DNA of 64,000 nucleotides, taken from NCBI GenBank assembly GCA_963828185.1, contig CAWHDV010000006.1, positions 11,868-75,867 on the forward strand. The letters are read 5' to 3'. The stretch comes from Rhodoblastus sp963828185 (GTDB lineage: Bacteria > Pseudomonadota > Alphaproteobacteria > Rhizobiales > Beijerinckiaceae). A program made the position numbers and the translations under genes. The notes beneath the pieces are model-generated. The model saw only the letters and a program-made list of their open reading frames with translations. It made no database searches and was not told the origin of the DNA. Positions within the stretch are counted from its first letter, which is position 1. Every line of letters begins with the position of its first letter. Shown in pieces: positions 1 through 8,322 of this stretch.

Positions 1-1452
1 GAGGCCGACCAGCGCGCCCGGCAGGCGACGCGGCTGACCCAGAAAGCGCTTGTCGACGCGCGCGAGGCCGCCGGCGCCGCCGAACGGCGGCAGGCGCAGT
101 TTTTGGCCCGCGTCAGTAGCCTGCAGGACGCGCACAAGCGGGCGGAAGAGCTGCGCGACGAGGCGCAGGAAAGGCTCGGCGAGGCGCGCGAGGCGCTGGA
201 AGACGTCGCCGAACCGGCGACCCTGCTCGGCGAGCGCGACGTCGCCCGCTCCGCCAACGCCATCGACCGCGCGGAAGCAGCCGAAGCCCGCGCCGCCCTG
301 CAAGCTTTTTCACGAGACGCCGAGTCTCGGCTCCGACGGCGAGAGGCGATCGGCCGCGAAAAAAAATCCTGGCTCGACCGCCGCGCCCGTTCGCAGATCC
401 AGACCGAGGAAGTCGAGGAGCGTCTCAACGAAGCGCAGGAGGAAATCACCCGCCTCGTTGACGCGCCGGACGAGTTTTTGCTGCAAAAGCGCGCCTTGAC
501 GCAGAAAATCGAAGAGGCCGAAAACGCGAAAAAGGCCGCGTCCGACGCGCGCGCCATCGCCGAAACCGAACTGGCGGAATCCGACCGCGCCGCGCGGGCC
601 GCGCTGGAAGCGATGAGCGTCGCGCGAGAATTGCGCGGGCGCCTCGAGGCGCAGGCGGAAGCGGCCAAGGCGCGGCTCGCCTTTCTAGTGCGCGACATCG
701 CCCAGGAATTGCAATGCCAGCCGCAGGGCTTGCCGGCGCTGGCCGGGATCGAGGACGGCGCGACCTTGCCGGCGATGGACCACATTTCGTCGCGCCTCAC
801 CAGCCTCAAGCAGGACCGCGAGCGGCTCGGCGGCGTCAATCTGCGCGCCGAGGAGGAGCTGGAGACGATCGAGGCCGAACATGGCCGGCTCATCGCCGAA
901 CGCGACGATCTCGGCGAGGCGATCCGCAAATTGCGCGCCGCCATCGGCAGCCTCAACAAGGAAGGGCGCGAGCGCCTGCTCGCGGCTTTTACGCGGGTGG
1001 ACGCGCATTTCCGCGAATTGTTCGTGCTGCTGTTCGGCGGCGGCGCGGCGGAACTGCAACTGGTCGAATCCGATGATCCGCTCGAAGCGGGGCTGGAGAT
1101 TCTGGCGAAGCCGCCGGGCAAAAAGCCGACGACCATGACGCTGCTTTCCGGCGGCGAGCAGGCGCTGACCGCCATGTCGCTGATTTTCGCGGTGTTCTTG
1201 ACCAATCCCTCGCCGATCTGCGTGCTCGACGAAGTGGACGCGCCGCTCGACGATTCCAATGTCGAGCGTTTCTGCGACCTGCTCGACGACATGCGCAACA
1301 AGACCGACACGCGCTTCATCGCCATCACCCACAATCCCATCACCATGGCGCGGATGGACCGGCTGTTCGGCGTCACCCAGTCCGAACGCGGCGTGTCGCA
1401 ACTGGTGTCGGTGGAGCTGGAGCAGGCGGAACGGCTGCTGGAGGCGAGCTGA
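1..1452 (+). CDS. smc: Chromosome segregation protein SMC, C-terminal part (5' end outside window)
   Basis: SMC is the ATPase core of the bacterial condensin that compacts and segregates the chromosome with ScpA and ScpB. The frame is open from base 1, so the N-terminal Walker A head and hinge lie upstream. What remains is about 300 residues of Glu/Arg/Ala-rich coiled coil followed by the C-terminal head. The ABC signature LLSGGEQALTA and the Walker B stretch ICVLDEVDAPLDDSN are intact, as is the following ITHNPITMA histidine-switch region. The stop is the TGA at 1450-1452. The next gene is convergent, with a large inverted repeat between them. Family assignment is secure from the paired signature and Walker B motifs. 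Confidence 0.95.
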   Translation, partial: EADQRARQATRLTQKALVDAREAAGAAERRQAQFLARVSSLQDAHKRAEELRDEAQERLGEAREALEDVAEPATLLGERDVARSANAIDRAEAAEARAALQAFSRDAESRLRRREAIGREKKSWLDRRARSQIQTEEVEERLNEAQEEITRLVDAPDEFLLQKRALTQKIEEAENAKKAASDARAIAETELAESDRAARAALEAMSVARELRGRLEAQAEAAKARLAFLVRDIAQELQCQPQGLPALAGIEDGATLPAMDHISSRLTSLKQDRERLGGVNLRAEEELETIEAEHGRLIAERDDLGEAIRKLRAAIGSLNKEGRERLLAAFTRVDAHFRELFVLLFGGGAAELQLVESDDPLEAGLEILAKPPGKKPTTMTLLSGGEQALTAMSLIFAVFLTNPSPICVLDEVDAPLDDSNVERFCDLLDDMRNKTDTRFIAITHNPITMARMDRLFGVTQSERGVSQLVSVELEQAERLLEAS

Positions 1453-1468
1453 GGCCTTTCCCGAAGCT

Positions 1469-1528
1469 GTCATTGCGAGCGGAGCGCGAACCGCGAGCCG
1501 TGGATTGCTTCGCTCCGCTCGCAATGAC
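1469..1528. repeat. Intergenic inverted repeat, dispersed family copy 1
   Basis: Two perfect 18-base arms (1469-1486 and 1511-1528, reading GTCATTGCGAGCGGAGCG and its complement) flank a 24-base loop between the convergent smc and TMEM175-like genes. The right 28 bases (1501-1528) recur identically at 56536-56563, so this is a dispersed intergenic repeat and not only a local hairpin. It may stop transcription from both sides, but no T-run follows either arm. Confidence 0.85.
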
Positions 1529-1554
1529 GGCGTTTTCCGCTCAGGTCAGGAGAG

Positions 1555-2133
1555 TTATTTTCCGTCCATTTCCCGCTCAATGCGCCGGTCTGGAATCAGC
1601 CACATTCCGGCCACCAGCACATAAAATGCGCCGCCGATCCAGGGGCTCAGAAACGCTCCCCCAATGCCGGTTACATAGAGCACGATCGAGATCTTGCCCT
1701 TGATATTGCCGCCGATGGCGCGATGCAGCAGGGTCTCGGCCCCCTGCGCCTTTAACAGGACCGCGACCAGCGCGGCATAGGCGCAAGCCGACGCCAGCAG
1801 CACGCAGCCATAAAGCGCCACCGGCATTCTGGCGAAATGCGTCCCGCTCGCCCAGGCGCTGGCGAAGGGCAGGAACGACAGGAAGAACAGCAGACCAACA
1901 TTGGCCCAGAGCACCGCGCCATTGACCTTTTCCACCGCGTAAAACAAGTGATGGTGGTTGTTCCAGTAGATCGCGACGTAGAGAAAGCTCAGCACATAGG
2001 CGAGGAAGGTCGGCCAGACCTGCGCGAGGTCGGCGATATCAGCGCCTTGGGGCGCCTTCAGATCCAGCACCATGATGGTGATGATGATGGCCAGCACGCC
2101 GTCGGAAAAGGCCTTGATCCGTTCGCTCGACAC
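1555..2133 (-). CDS. TMEM175-family (DUF1211) integral membrane protein, putative potassium channel
   Basis: Prokaryotic TMEM175 proteins are tetrameric potassium-permeable channels with six transmembrane helices and no classical selectivity filter. The family signature is visible near the N terminus as ERIKAFSDGVLAIIITIMVLDL, where the FSD motif and following hydrophobic residues belong to helix 1. Five further hydrophobic segments follow, including AYVLSFLYVAIYW, and the length of about 192 residues fits. I prefer the GTG at 2133 because a GGGGG stretch sits 5 bases upstream; a TTG at 2163 would add ten residues. The gene is convergent with smc and divergent from the ATP synthase operon. 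Ion selectivity cannot be judged from sequence. Confidence 0.85.
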   Translation of the reverse strand: MSSERIKAFSDGVLAIIITIMVLDLKAPQGADIADLAQVWPTFLAYVLSFLYVAIYWNNHHHLFYAVEKVNGAVLWANVGLLFFLSFLPFASAWASGTHFARMPVALYGCVLLASACAYAALVAVLLKAQGAETLLHRAIGGNIKGKISIVLYVTGIGGAFLSPWIGGAFYVLVAGMWLIPDRRIEREMDGK

Positions 2134-2324
2134 ATGCGCCCCCAAGCTTCGCGAAAAAGGCAAGACTAGTTCATTCCGTGGCTTGCCGAAAACCGCGCTT
2201 TTCGCGCGGGGACGATGGCCGGGCGCGGCAAAAGGTCTCCGACCTTTGGAGCGGGGGCCGAATAAATAGATTTAATCGTTGTTTTTCAACACGTTATTGC
2301 TGTCACAGAAAAGCCGCGCTTGTC

Positions 2325-2353
2325 TTGACAGCGGTTGATCGCGACAATATGGT
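2325..2353 (+). promoter_or_regulatory. Predicted sigma-70 promoter of the F0 ATP synthase operon
   Basis: A perfect -35 TTGACA (2325-2330) and a -10-like TATGGT (2348-2353) are separated by 17 bases. The first gene, atpI, starts at 2535, so the transcript would have a leader of roughly 175 bases. This is inferred from consensus match and position only. Confidence 0.6.
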
Positions 2354-2383
2354 GCGCGCGGTTCAAGAAGGGCGGGATGTCCC

Positions 2384-2403
2384 GGGCATTCTCCAGAATG
2401 CCC
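2384..2403 (+). promoter_or_regulatory. Perfect inverted repeat in the atpI leader
   Basis: GGGCATTCT (2384-2392) and AGAATGCCC (2395-2403) form a perfect 9-base inverted repeat with a 2-base centre, about 30 bases after the predicted -10. So tight a centre suits a protein-binding operator better than an RNA hairpin. The rest of the 2134-2534 gap is GC-rich, with no gene that I recognise. Confidence 0.5.
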
Positions 2404-2534
2404 TGAGCATCCTGGGTACCGGTTCCTCATCGGGCCTCGTCCGGACGACCTCCTGCATGTGCCGCGGCTGCGATGAGCTGGAGCGGCGCCGGCTCCCAAA
2501 CAGCGCCGGCGGCGAACTCGTTTGGAGACGGGCG

Positions 2535-2888
2535 ATGCAGGATGGTCCAGATGATGCGGATGAACTGAAGGCGCGCCTCGCCAGGTTGACGAGCGAACTT
2601 CAGGCCCAGCGCGAAGCCGGCAAAGCGGCGGAGCGCAAGGCGGAAGCCGACCTGACCGACAAGGGCCTCGGGCAGGCGATGAGCCTCGGCTTTCGCGTGC
2701 TGTCCGAATTCGTGGCCGCCATTTTCATCGGCGCGCTGATCGGTTGGCGCGCGGATGTGTGGCTCGGCACGAGCCCGTTGTTCCTGATCCTGTTCCTGGG
2801 ATTGGGAGTCGCGGCGGGCTTCTGGACTGTCTATCGCCTCGCGGTTCCGCCGCCGGGGCCGCGCGGCGGCGAAAAGCCGCCGCAGTGA
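2535..2888 (+). CDS. atpI: ATP synthase protein I (AtpI)
   Basis: AtpI is a small membrane protein that assists assembly of the c-ring of F1F0 ATP synthase. The 117-residue product has a charged N-terminal helix (ELKARLARLTSELQAQ) followed by two hydrophobic helices around MSLGFRVLSEFVAAIFIGAL and LFLILFLGLGVAAGFW, the AtpI pattern. The ATG at 2535 has GGAG at 2524-2527. The frame is open upstream to 2178, but that extension looks like non-coding leader. It is first in the operon, before atpB, the usual alphaproteobacterial arrangement in which F0 genes are separate from F1 genes. Confidence 0.85.
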   Translation: MQDGPDDADELKARLARLTSELQAQREAGKAAERKAEADLTDKGLGQAMSLGFRVLSEFVAAIFIGALIGWRADVWLGTSPLFLILFLGLGVAAGFWTVYRLAVPPPGPRGGEKPPQ

Positions 2889-2935
2889 AAACGTTTTGAT
2901 TGGCGGGACCTCCCGCGAGAGATGAAGGGCAGAAC

Positions 2936-3700
2936 ATGTCGGAAGCTGGTCCCGCGATTGATCCGATCCACCAATTCCACATCAACGTGCTGGCGCCCCT
3001 GCATATTGGCGGCGTCGACGCCTCCTTCACCAACGCCTCGCTGTTCATGGTGCTCATCCTTGCGGCCGTGAGCTTCCTGATGATCGCCGGCACGGCCGGC
3101 AGCCATATCGTCCCCACCCGCCTGCAGACGGCGGCGGAACTGTCCTACGAATTCGTGGCCAGCATGGTGCGCCAGACCGCGGGCGAAGCCGGCATGCGCT
3201 TCTTTCCCTTCGTGTTCTCGGTCTTCATGTTCGTCGTCGTGTCGAACGTGATCGGCCTCATTCCCTTCACCTTCACGGTCACCAGCCAGATCATCGTCAC
3301 CTTCGCCTTCGCGGCCTTCATCATCCTGCTGGTCATCGTCTATGGCGTCTACAAGCATGGCGCGCATTTCCTGAACCTGTTCGTTCCCTCGGGCGTGCAT
3401 TGGGCGCTGCTGCCGTTCATCGTGCTGATGGAGATCATCTCTTTCTCGGCGCGGCCGGTCACGCTGGCGTTTCGTCTCTTCGGCAACATGCTGGCGGGCC
3501 ACATCACGCTGAAGATCTTCGGCGGCTTCATCGTCATGCTGTTTGGCGCCGGCGCCGCCTATGCCCTGCTCACGCCGCTGCCCTTCATCGGCATCATCCT
3601 GCTGACCGCCTTCGAACTGCTGGTCGCTGTCCTTCAGGCGTATGTTTTCGCCATCCTCACTTGCGTCTATCTCAACGACGCAATTCACCCGGGCCACTGA
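2936..3700 (+). CDS. atpB: F0F1 ATP synthase subunit a
   Basis: Subunit a forms the two proton half-channels next to the rotating c-ring in the inner membrane. The 254-residue protein has the essential arginine (R180) in LAFRLFGNMLAGH, and the last helix region VAVLQAYVFAILTCVYL carries the conserved glutamine. An N-terminal segment IDPIHQFHIN is typical of alphaproteobacteria. The ATG at 2936 is preceded by GAAGGG. The frame extends 12 codons further upstream but without a better start. It lies 47 bases after atpI and 55 bases before atpE. Confidence 0.97.
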   Translation: MSEAGPAIDPIHQFHINVLAPLHIGGVDASFTNASLFMVLILAAVSFLMIAGTAGSHIVPTRLQTAAELSYEFVASMVRQTAGEAGMRFFPFVFSVFMFVVVSNVIGLIPFTFTVTSQIIVTFAFAAFIILLVIVYGVYKHGAHFLNLFVPSGVHWALLPFIVLMEIISFSARPVTLAFRLFGNMLAGHITLKIFGGFIVMLFGAGAAYALLTPLPFIGIILLTAFELLVAVLQAYVFAILTCVYLNDAIHPGH

Positions 3701-3755
3701 TAAATCTCATCCAACAACAAAAAGTCGCCCTTAAAAAATCGAATGGAGTTTCATG

Positions 3756-3983
3756 ATGGATCCTGTTGCAGCTAAATACGTCGGCGCCGGTCTCGCCGCG
3801 ATCGGCATGGGCGCCGCCGCCATCGGCGTCGGCACCATTTTCGGTAACTTCCTCTCCGGCGCGCTGCGCAATCCGTCGGCCGCCGACAGCCAGTTCGGCC
3901 GCGCCTTCATCGGCGCCGCGCTCTCCGAAGGTCTCGGCATCTTCGCCTTCCTCGTGGCGATCATCCTGCTCTTCGTGAAGTGA
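3756..3983 (+). CDS. atpE: F0F1 ATP synthase subunit c
   Basis: Subunit c is the hairpin proteolipid that builds the rotor ring. The 75-residue product has two membrane helices, a polar loop with the RNP motif (residues 38-40) and the proton-carrying carboxylate E58 in AALSEGLGIFAF. Two ATG codons lie in tandem (3753 and 3756). The second is 7 bases after GGAG (3745-3748) and matches the usual MDPVAAKY start, so I chose it. A strong hairpin directly follows the stop. Confidence 0.97.
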   Translation: MDPVAAKYVGAGLAAIGMGAAAIGVGTIFGNFLSGALRNPSAADSQFGRAFIGAALSEGLGIFAFLVAIILLFVK

Positions 3984-3991
3984 CTTTTCAC

Positions 3992-4021
3992 GCCGGCGGC
4001 TGTTTCGACAGCCGCCGGCGC
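3992..4021 (+). promoter_or_regulatory. Intra-operon hairpin between atpE and atpF'
   Basis: A perfect 12-base stem, CGCCGGCGGCTG (3992-4003) and CAGCCGCCGGCG (4010-4021), encloses the 6-base loop TTTCGA. Only a short CGTTTT follows, so it could be a partial terminator or an RNA-stabilising 3' structure. Either would help make more subunit c than the downstream b subunits, since the c-ring needs many copies. That role is inferred. Confidence 0.65.
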
Positions 4022-4048
4022 GTTTTCCCACAAAACTAGGATCGACCC

Positions 4049-4603
4049 ATGGCTCAAGACGTTCAGGAGCTCCACGCCGGAACCGTAGTTCCCGGCGGTC
4101 CCGCTCACGAAGGCGGCAACTTCCCGCCCTTCGACCCGGCCCCTTTCGCGTCGGAGCTCGTCTGGCTGGCGATCACTTTCGGCGCGCTCTACGCCCTGAT
4201 GTCCAAGGTCGCGCTGCCGCGCGTCACCGGCATCCTGGCCTCGCGCAAGGACAAGATCGATTCCGACCTCGCCGCCGCCAGCAAGGCGCAGGACGAGGCC
4301 GCCGCGGCCGCCGCCGCGCATGAAAAAACCCTGGCCGAGGCCAAGTCCAAGGCGCAGGCGATGGGCCAGTCGGCCCATGCCGACATGGCCGCCCAGGCCG
4401 ACGCCCGCCGCGCCGGGCTCGAAGCCGATCTCAACGCCAAGCTCGCCACCGCCGAGACGCAGATCGCCGCGACCAAGACCGCCGCCATGGCCAATGTCGA
4501 CAGCATCGCCGCCGACGCCGCCCACGCCATCCTGCAGCACATCACCGGCCAGCCGGCCGACCCCGCAACCGTCGCCGCCGCCGTCGCGGCGCTGAAAGCC
4601 TGA
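4049..4603 (+). CDS. F0F1 ATP synthase subunit b' (AtpF')
   Basis: This is one of the two different b-type peripheral-stalk subunits found in alphaproteobacteria and phototrophs. The 184-residue protein has a single N-terminal membrane helix (FASELVWLAITFGALYALM) and then a long Ala/Lys/Glu-rich amphipathic helix that reaches F1. The soluble N-terminal extension of about 35 residues before the helix is typical of b'. The ATG at 4049 follows AGGATCG. It sits between atpE and atpF as expected. The symbols atpG, atpX and atpF2 are used inconsistently for it, so none is given. Confidence 0.93.
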   Translation: MAQDVQELHAGTVVPGGPAHEGGNFPPFDPAPFASELVWLAITFGALYALMSKVALPRVTGILASRKDKIDSDLAAASKAQDEAAAAAAAHEKTLAEAKSKAQAMGQSAHADMAAQADARRAGLEADLNAKLATAETQIAATKTAAMANVDSIAADAAHAILQHITGQPADPATVAAAVAALKA

Positions 4604-4616
4604 AGGAGCGCGAAAG

Positions 4617-5096
4617 ATGGACGCAGAATTTTTCGTCGCCTTCGGCTTTGTCGTGTTCGTGATCGGACTCGGCTATCTCGGCGTGCACGGCAAGATCGCC
4701 GACGCGCTCGACGACCGCATCGAAAAGATCAAGGACGAACTGGCCGAGGCCTCGCGCCTGCGCGCCGAAGCCCAGGCTCTCATGCAGAGCTTCGCCGCCA
4801 AGACGGCGGAAGCGGAAGCCCAGGCCGCCAGCATCGTCGCCCAGGCCAAGGCGGAAGCCGAGGCCATGGCCAAGGAGACGCAGCAGCGGCTTGAGGAATA
4901 TGTCGCTCGCCGCACCAGGCAGGCGCAGGACAAGATCGCCCAGGCCGAGGCCCAGGCCACCGCCGACGTGCGCTCGGCGGCCGCCGACGCCGCGGTCAAG
5001 GCCGCCGAATCCGTGCTGAAGACCAGCGCCGCCGGCGCCGGCGGCGAGGGTTTTGTCGAGCAGGGCATCGCCAGCATCAAGACGCTGATGAACTGA
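4617..5096 (+). CDS. atpF: F0F1 ATP synthase subunit b
   Basis: Subunit b is the second peripheral-stalk protein, dimerising with b' to hold F1 against rotation. The 159-residue product has one N-terminal helix (FFVAFGFVVFVIGLGYLGV) with almost no preceding tail, then a continuous charged helix of about 120 residues. The AAGGAG at 4602-4607 is a strong ribosome-binding site, 9 bases before the ATG. It is the last gene of the operon and is followed by a terminator; no F1 genes follow. Confidence 0.95.
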   Translation: MDAEFFVAFGFVVFVIGLGYLGVHGKIADALDDRIEKIKDELAEASRLRAEAQALMQSFAAKTAEAEAQAASIVAQAKAEAEAMAKETQQRLEEYVARRTRQAQDKIAQAEAQATADVRSAAADAAVKAAESVLKTSAAGAGGEGFVEQGIASIKTLMN

Positions 5097-5161
5097 GGGC
5101 TGTTTTCCTCTTCTACAGACTTCGCGAACCGGGGCTTGCCCCCTGCACTATCATCTAGAAG

Positions 5162-5193
5162 GGTCACGGTGACGCGCGCCGTGGCCTTTTTTA
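5162..5193 (+). terminator. Rho-independent terminator of the F0 operon
   Basis: An 8-base-pair stem, GGTCACGG (5162-5169) with CCGTGGCC (5179-5186, one G-T pair), is followed at once by six T residues. It lies 66 bases after the atpF stop. Confidence 0.85.
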
Positions 5194-5256
5194 TTGGCGC
5201 CCTTCGGCGAATAGCGCGTTAAGCCTATCAGCCCGACAATGATCAAAAATCGCCGG

Positions 5257-5508
5257 CTAGGCGGGACCTAAGCGGCCGACAGCGGCAACAAGATCTTCCT
5301 GTTTATGAACTCCAGACAGCGTAAACCTACGAACAGCGCCAGACTTTTTGCTCTCAACTGTATAAGTTATATCCGGCGGATCAGGCAGACCCGAAATAGC
5401 TAATAGATCAAGAACAAAAAATAAAATATACAGCGCGCCATAGCTGCTACGCTTACGTGTCACGATCCAGCCGTCGACTTCATCGCAAACCTCAAACACG
5501 GCAATCAC
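5257..5508 (-). CDS. Small single-pass membrane protein, translationally coupled to ppc (unknown function)
   Basis: I do not recognise this gene. A GTG start at 5508 overlaps the ppc stop as GTGA, with a GGA seven bases upstream. The 83-residue product begins IAVFEVCDEVDGWIVTRK, a beta-hairpin-like stretch with weak resemblance to DUF2188-type domains, then has one hydrophobic segment (ALYILFFVLDLLAISGL). A polar tail with ITYTVESKKSGAVRRFTL and QEDLVAAVGRL follows. The downstream half is clearly more AT-rich than its neighbours (for example 5400-5450), which suggests recent acquisition or weak constraint. The coupling to ppc is seen directly; that it is expressed is inferred. Confidence 0.5.
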   Translation of the reverse strand: MIAVFEVCDEVDGWIVTRKRSSYGALYILFFVLDLLAISGLPDPPDITYTVESKKSGAVRRFTLSGVHKQEDLVAAVGRLGPA

Positions 5509-8282
5509 CCCGTATTCCGCAAGCCCGCCGCGATGCCGTTGATGGCGATCAATATGCCCACCCGCGCCTTGTGGTCGATCTGGCCGGCGCGCCAGCGGCG
5601 CAGCAGTTCCGCCTGCAAGAAATTGAGCGGCGCTATATAGGCGAAGCGGTGGGTGATCGACCGCGCCAGCGCCGGATTGTCGGCGAGCCGCAGGGTCTGC
5701 CCGGTGGCGATCTCCAGGGCCGACTCGGTGCGGCGCCATTCCGCCTCGATCTCGGAGAAAATCGCCTCCGCCTGCGCGCGGTCGGGAACGAGATCGGCGT
5801 AACGCCGGGCGATGCCGAGATCGCCCTTGGCCAGCACCATGTCCATGTTCGACAGGAGCGTGCGGAAAAACGGCCACTGCTCATACATGCGCCGCAGCAG
5901 AGTTTTTCGGTTTTCCGCGTCGTCGCGCAAAAAAGCCTCGACGGCCGCGCCAAAACCGAACCAGCCCGGCAGCGCCACGCGGCTCTGGCCCCAGGAAAAG
6001 CCCCAGGGAATGGCGCGCAGATCCTCGATTTTCCGCGTGGCCTTGCGCGAGGCCGGGCGCGAGCCGATGTTGAGTTCGGCGATCTCGGCGATCGGCGTGG
6101 CGGCGTAGAAATAATCGACGAAACCCGGCGTCTCGTAGACCAGCCGGCGATAGGCGCCCATCGACAGGCGCGAAAGCTCCGCCGCCGCTTGCAGAAATTC
6201 CGCCTCTGGCTGCTGGCCGTCCGACAGCAGCGTCGCTTCGAGATCGGCCGCAATGAAGGTTTCGAGATTGCGGCGGCCGATGTCGGGATTGGCGTATTTG
6301 GCGTTGATGACTTCGCCTTGCTCGGTCAGGCGGATCTGGCCGCGCACGGTGCCGGGCGGCTGCGCCAGAATCGCCTGGTAGGACGGGCCGCCGCCGCGCC
6401 CCACCGCGCCGCCGCGCCCGTGGAACAGGCGCAGTCGCAGGCCCGGCATGGCGTCGAACAGCGCGGCCAGCGCCGTCGAGCCGCGATAGAGCTCCCAGTT
6501 CGAGGTCAGGTAGCCGCCGTCCTTGTTGCTGTCGGAATAGCCGAGCATCACGTCCTGCACGCCGCTGGAACGGCGGATCAACTCGGCCATGCCCGGCAGG
6601 GCGTAGAAGGCGCGCAGGATCAATTCGGCGGCGCGCAGATCCTCGATCGTCTCGAACAGCGGCGTGACGATCAGGTCGAGGCGCGCATCGGCCTCGTCCA
6701 GCATGCCGTGCAAAAGACCGCATTCCTTTTGCAGCACCATCACTTCGAGCAGGTCGCTGACGCTTTCGGTATGGCTGATGATGTAATGGCGGATGCATTC
6801 CGCCCCGATCTTTTGCCGCAACTCCCGCGCCGTCTCGAACACAGCCAACTCGTCGATCAAACCTTGCGAATAATCGATGTTGGGCGCGCGCAGCGGGCGC
6901 GGGTCGGCGAGCAAGCGCAACAGCAGTTTGATCCGTTCGGCTTCCGGCAGCGCCGCATAATCAGGGGCGACGCGCACGGCGGCGACGAGCTCGGCGACCA
7001 CGGCCTCGTGCCGGTCGGAACTCTGGCGCAAATCGGTCGTCGCCATATGGAAGCCGAAAATCTCCGCAGCGCGGATCAGCGCCGCCAGCCGGCCGGCGAC
7101 GAGCGCGCCGCCGTGATGGGCGACGAGGGAATCGCGCACGATGTGCAGGTCGCGGCTAAAGCTCCGCACATTCTCGTAGGGCTCGGCCGGGGCCACGGCG
7201 TGGCGCATGGCCTCGCCGCCGGTCAGCGCCGTCAATGTGCCGGCGAGCCGGGCATAGACGCCGATCAGGGCGCGGCGGTAGGATTCGTCGGCGCGGTGCG
7301 GATTGTGGTCGCCCGAAGCCTCGGCCAAAACCTCGAGCTCGGGCGTGCAATCGACCAGCGCCCGCGACATCGACAATTCCGCGCCGAGATGATGCGTCTC
7401 GACCAGATAATGCCGCAGGATCACGTCGCAATGCAGCCGCACCGTCTGGTCGAGCGTCCGGGCGTCGACGTTCGGATTGCCGTCGCGGTCGCCGCCGATC
7501 CAGTTGCCCATGCGAAAGAATGGCGGGACCTTGCGTCCGAGCCTTGTTTCCAGATCGGCGTAGAGCTTGGGAATTTCGCGGATGAACGTCGAGCGGTAAT
7601 AGAGCAGGACATTGTCGATTTCGTCGCGCACGGTGAGGCTGGCGGTGCGCAGGATGCGCGTCTGCCAGAGCTGCACGATGCGGGCGTGCAATTGCGCCTC
7701 GTTATCGGCCAACTCGGCCGCGTTGCGGCAGGATTCGCGCGCAGTCAGCAGGTCCGCGACGGCGCGTTCGCCGTCGAGCGTCGAGCGTCGCTGCACTTCG
7801 GTCGGATGCGCGGTCAGAACCGGCGAAACATAGGAATTTTCCAGCGCCTCGCCGATTTTTTGCATCGAGACGCCCGCCGCCTCGAGGCGGTCGAAGCTGT
7901 GCGCCAGGCCGCCCGGCTGGGTGTGCGGCTCATGCGCGGCGCGGCGGCGCAGAAAATGCCGGTCTTCGGCAATATTGGCCAGATGCGAGAAATAGGCGAA
8001 GGCGCGGATGACGGAGACGGTCTCCGCCGGGGTCAGGCTTTCCAGCAGGGCGCCAAGCTCCGCGCCCGCCTCGGGATGCGACCGGCGCTGGTCCGCGACC
8101 GACAGGCGGCGGATGGTCTCGATGCGCTGGAAGATCGCTTCACCCTCCTGCTCGCGCACCGTATCGCCAAGAATCTGGCCGAGCAGCCTGATGTCCTCGT
8201 AAAGCGGGCGCTGCTTTTCGTTTTCCGCATGGTTCGCGGGCTCAGCGTCGCCGCGCGCCGGACTGGACGATTGATCCATCAT
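5505..8282 (-). CDS. ppc: Phosphoenolpyruvate carboxylase
   Basis: PEP carboxylase adds bicarbonate to PEP to give oxaloacetate, replenishing the TCA cycle and, in serine-cycle methylotrophs, fixing carbon in the assimilation cycle. The 925-residue protein has the catalytic histidine in LTAHPTEVQRRS (H159), the lysine loop GYSDSNKDGGYLTSNWELY and the arginine-rich FHGRGGAVGRGGGPSY. It ends in the canonical GLRNTG. The gene is monocistronic or leads a two-gene unit with the small membrane protein that overlaps its stop. An N-terminal phosphorylation site of the plant type is not apparent. Confidence 0.97.
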   Translation of the reverse strand: MMDQSSSPARGDAEPANHAENEKQRPLYEDIRLLGQILGDTVREQEGEAIFQRIETIRRLSVADQRRSHPEAGAELGALLESLTPAETVSVIRAFAYFSHLANIAEDRHFLRRRAAHEPHTQPGGLAHSFDRLEAAGVSMQKIGEALENSYVSPVLTAHPTEVQRRSTLDGERAVADLLTARESCRNAAELADNEAQLHARIVQLWQTRILRTASLTVRDEIDNVLLYYRSTFIREIPKLYADLETRLGRKVPPFFRMGNWIGGDRDGNPNVDARTLDQTVRLHCDVILRHYLVETHHLGAELSMSRALVDCTPELEVLAEASGDHNPHRADESYRRALIGVYARLAGTLTALTGGEAMRHAVAPAEPYENVRSFSRDLHIVRDSLVAHHGGALVAGRLAALIRAAEIFGFHMATTDLRQSSDRHEAVVAELVAAVRVAPDYAALPEAERIKLLLRLLADPRPLRAPNIDYSQGLIDELAVFETARELRQKIGAECIRHYIISHTESVSDLLEVMVLQKECGLLHGMLDEADARLDLIVTPLFETIEDLRAAELILRAFYALPGMAELIRRSSGVQDVMLGYSDSNKDGGYLTSNWELYRGSTALAALFDAMPGLRLRLFHGRGGAVGRGGGPSYQAILAQPPGTVRGQIRLTEQGEVINAKYANPDIGRRNLETFIAADLEATLLSDGQQPEAEFLQAAAELSRLSMGAYRRLVYETPGFVDYFYAATPIAEIAELNIGSRPASRKATRKIEDLRAIPWGFSWGQSRVALPGWFGFGAAVEAFLRDDAENRKTLLRRMYEQWPFFRTLLSNMDMVLAKGDLGIARRYADLVPDRAQAEAIFSEIEAEWRRTESALEIATGQTLRLADNPALARSITHRFAYIAPLNFLQAELLRRWRAGQIDHKARVGILIAINGIAAGLRNTG

Positions 8283-8322
8283 TCGTTCCCCACTTTTTCC
8301 GGCCCTGCGTCTAACGCAACAC

